This document shows, one piece after another, positions 6,397 to 6,500 of a stretch of DNA of 6,500 bases (the first letter of the stretch is position 1; each line of letters begins with the position of its first letter). The stretch comes from Prolixibacteraceae bacterium. Lineage in GTDB: Bacteria > Bacteroidota > Bacteroidia > Bacteroidales > Prolixibacteraceae. Location of the stretch: NCBI GenBank assembly GCA_017998095.1, contig JAGODU010000212.1:1-6500 (forward strand), given 5' to 3'. The position numbers were made by a program, and so were the translations under genes. The notes under the pieces were generated by a model. The model saw only the letters and a program-made list of their open reading frames with translations. It did not search any database and had not been told where the DNA came from.

Positions 6397-6500
6397 TAAA
6401 AGAAATTGTACCGACGACCGAAAGATCTAAGGTACAGTGTCTCCTTACCACAATGTGTGCACAAAGTGTCAGGAGACAAATAAGAAATCGATGAGCCGGA
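6397..6500 (-). CDS. Possible C-terminal fragment of a zinc-ribbon protein (partial, runs off right edge)
   Basis: On the minus strand a frame is open from the right edge to a TAG at 6399-6397, giving 34 residues. It contains LCTHCGKETLYLRSFGRR, in which C-x-x-C-G resembles one knuckle of a zinc ribbon and is followed by a basic, aromatic tail ending YNFF. It would lie upstream of, and in the same direction as, the GT2-like gene. The second metal-binding pair is not visible, the family is not recognisable, and a frame of this length can be open by chance. It could be a small regulator, a transposase tail or no gene at all. Its local G+C is higher than that of the neighbouring 6168-6396. Confidence 0.3.

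Noticed and set aside
6407..6436. TGTACC / GGTACA inverted pair, considered as a terminator or att site.
   Set aside because: Only six pairs, an 18-base loop and no T-run after it.
6438..6478. Inverted repeat TGTCTCCT / AGGAGACA with a 25-base spacer holding the palindrome TGTGCACA, considered as an insertion-sequence end.
   Set aside because: No transposase, no second copy and no target duplication in the window; the repeat lies within the possible zinc-ribbon frame and may be chance.
6272..6500. Read-through of the TAG at 6399-6397 into a further open frame down to about 6272, as pyrrolysine coding would allow in some methanogens.
   Set aside because: The sequence beyond TAG is low-complexity Phe/Ile-rich from AT-rich DNA, and nothing in the window shows a pyrrolysine system or a methylamine methyltransferase.

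Overview
The window looks like part of a cell-surface glycan or protein-glycosylation locus, most likely from a methanogenic archaeon of the Methanomicrobia type. The archaeal call is an inference. It rests on TATA/BRE-like elements upstream of genes (for example CGAAG next to TTATAAAA at 821-834), the lack of convincing bacterial -35/-10 pairs, T-tract terminators, weak or absent Shine-Dalgarno sites, and protein sequences that resemble methanogen flippases and glycosyltransferases. No RNA gene, complete insertion sequence or CRISPR array was seen.

Layout: (1) 1-690, minus strand: N-terminal part of a polytopic flippase of the Wzx/MATE-like (MOP) superfamily, running off the left edge. (2) 691-899: a divergent promoter region with a TATA element and a perfect 10-bp palindrome. 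(3) 900-1769 and 1766-2848, plus strand: a GT2 (GT-A fold) and a GT4 (GT-B fold) glycosyltransferase, coupled by a 4-base ATGA overlap. (4) 2849-2952: an AT-rich spacer with a hairpin. (5) 2953-3963, plus strand: a second GT4-type glycosyltransferase. (6) 3964-4076: a convergent terminator region. (7) 5231-4077 and 6167-5385, minus strand: two more GT-A enzymes, a rhamnosyltransferase-like GT2 and a short GT2-like protein with a DSD metal site. (8) 6168-6500: an AT-rich stretch with promoter candidates for the last gene, a doubtful 39-codon ORF, and at the right edge a possible C-terminal fragment of a zinc-ribbon protein.

Together the genes suggest stepwise assembly of a lipid-linked oligosaccharide on the inner face of the membrane, with export by the flippase. 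The five glycosyltransferases differ in family and could each add one sugar, but no donor or acceptor can be read from sequence alone. Base composition changes sharply near 2850: sampled 60-base stretches hold about 48-50% G+C on the left and about 27-28% on the right. This suggests a mosaic cluster built by separate acquisitions. I see no clear sign of a wholly new system; the most useful leads are the composition break, the repeats in front of the minus-strand GT2 gene, and the zinc-ribbon fragment at the right edge.
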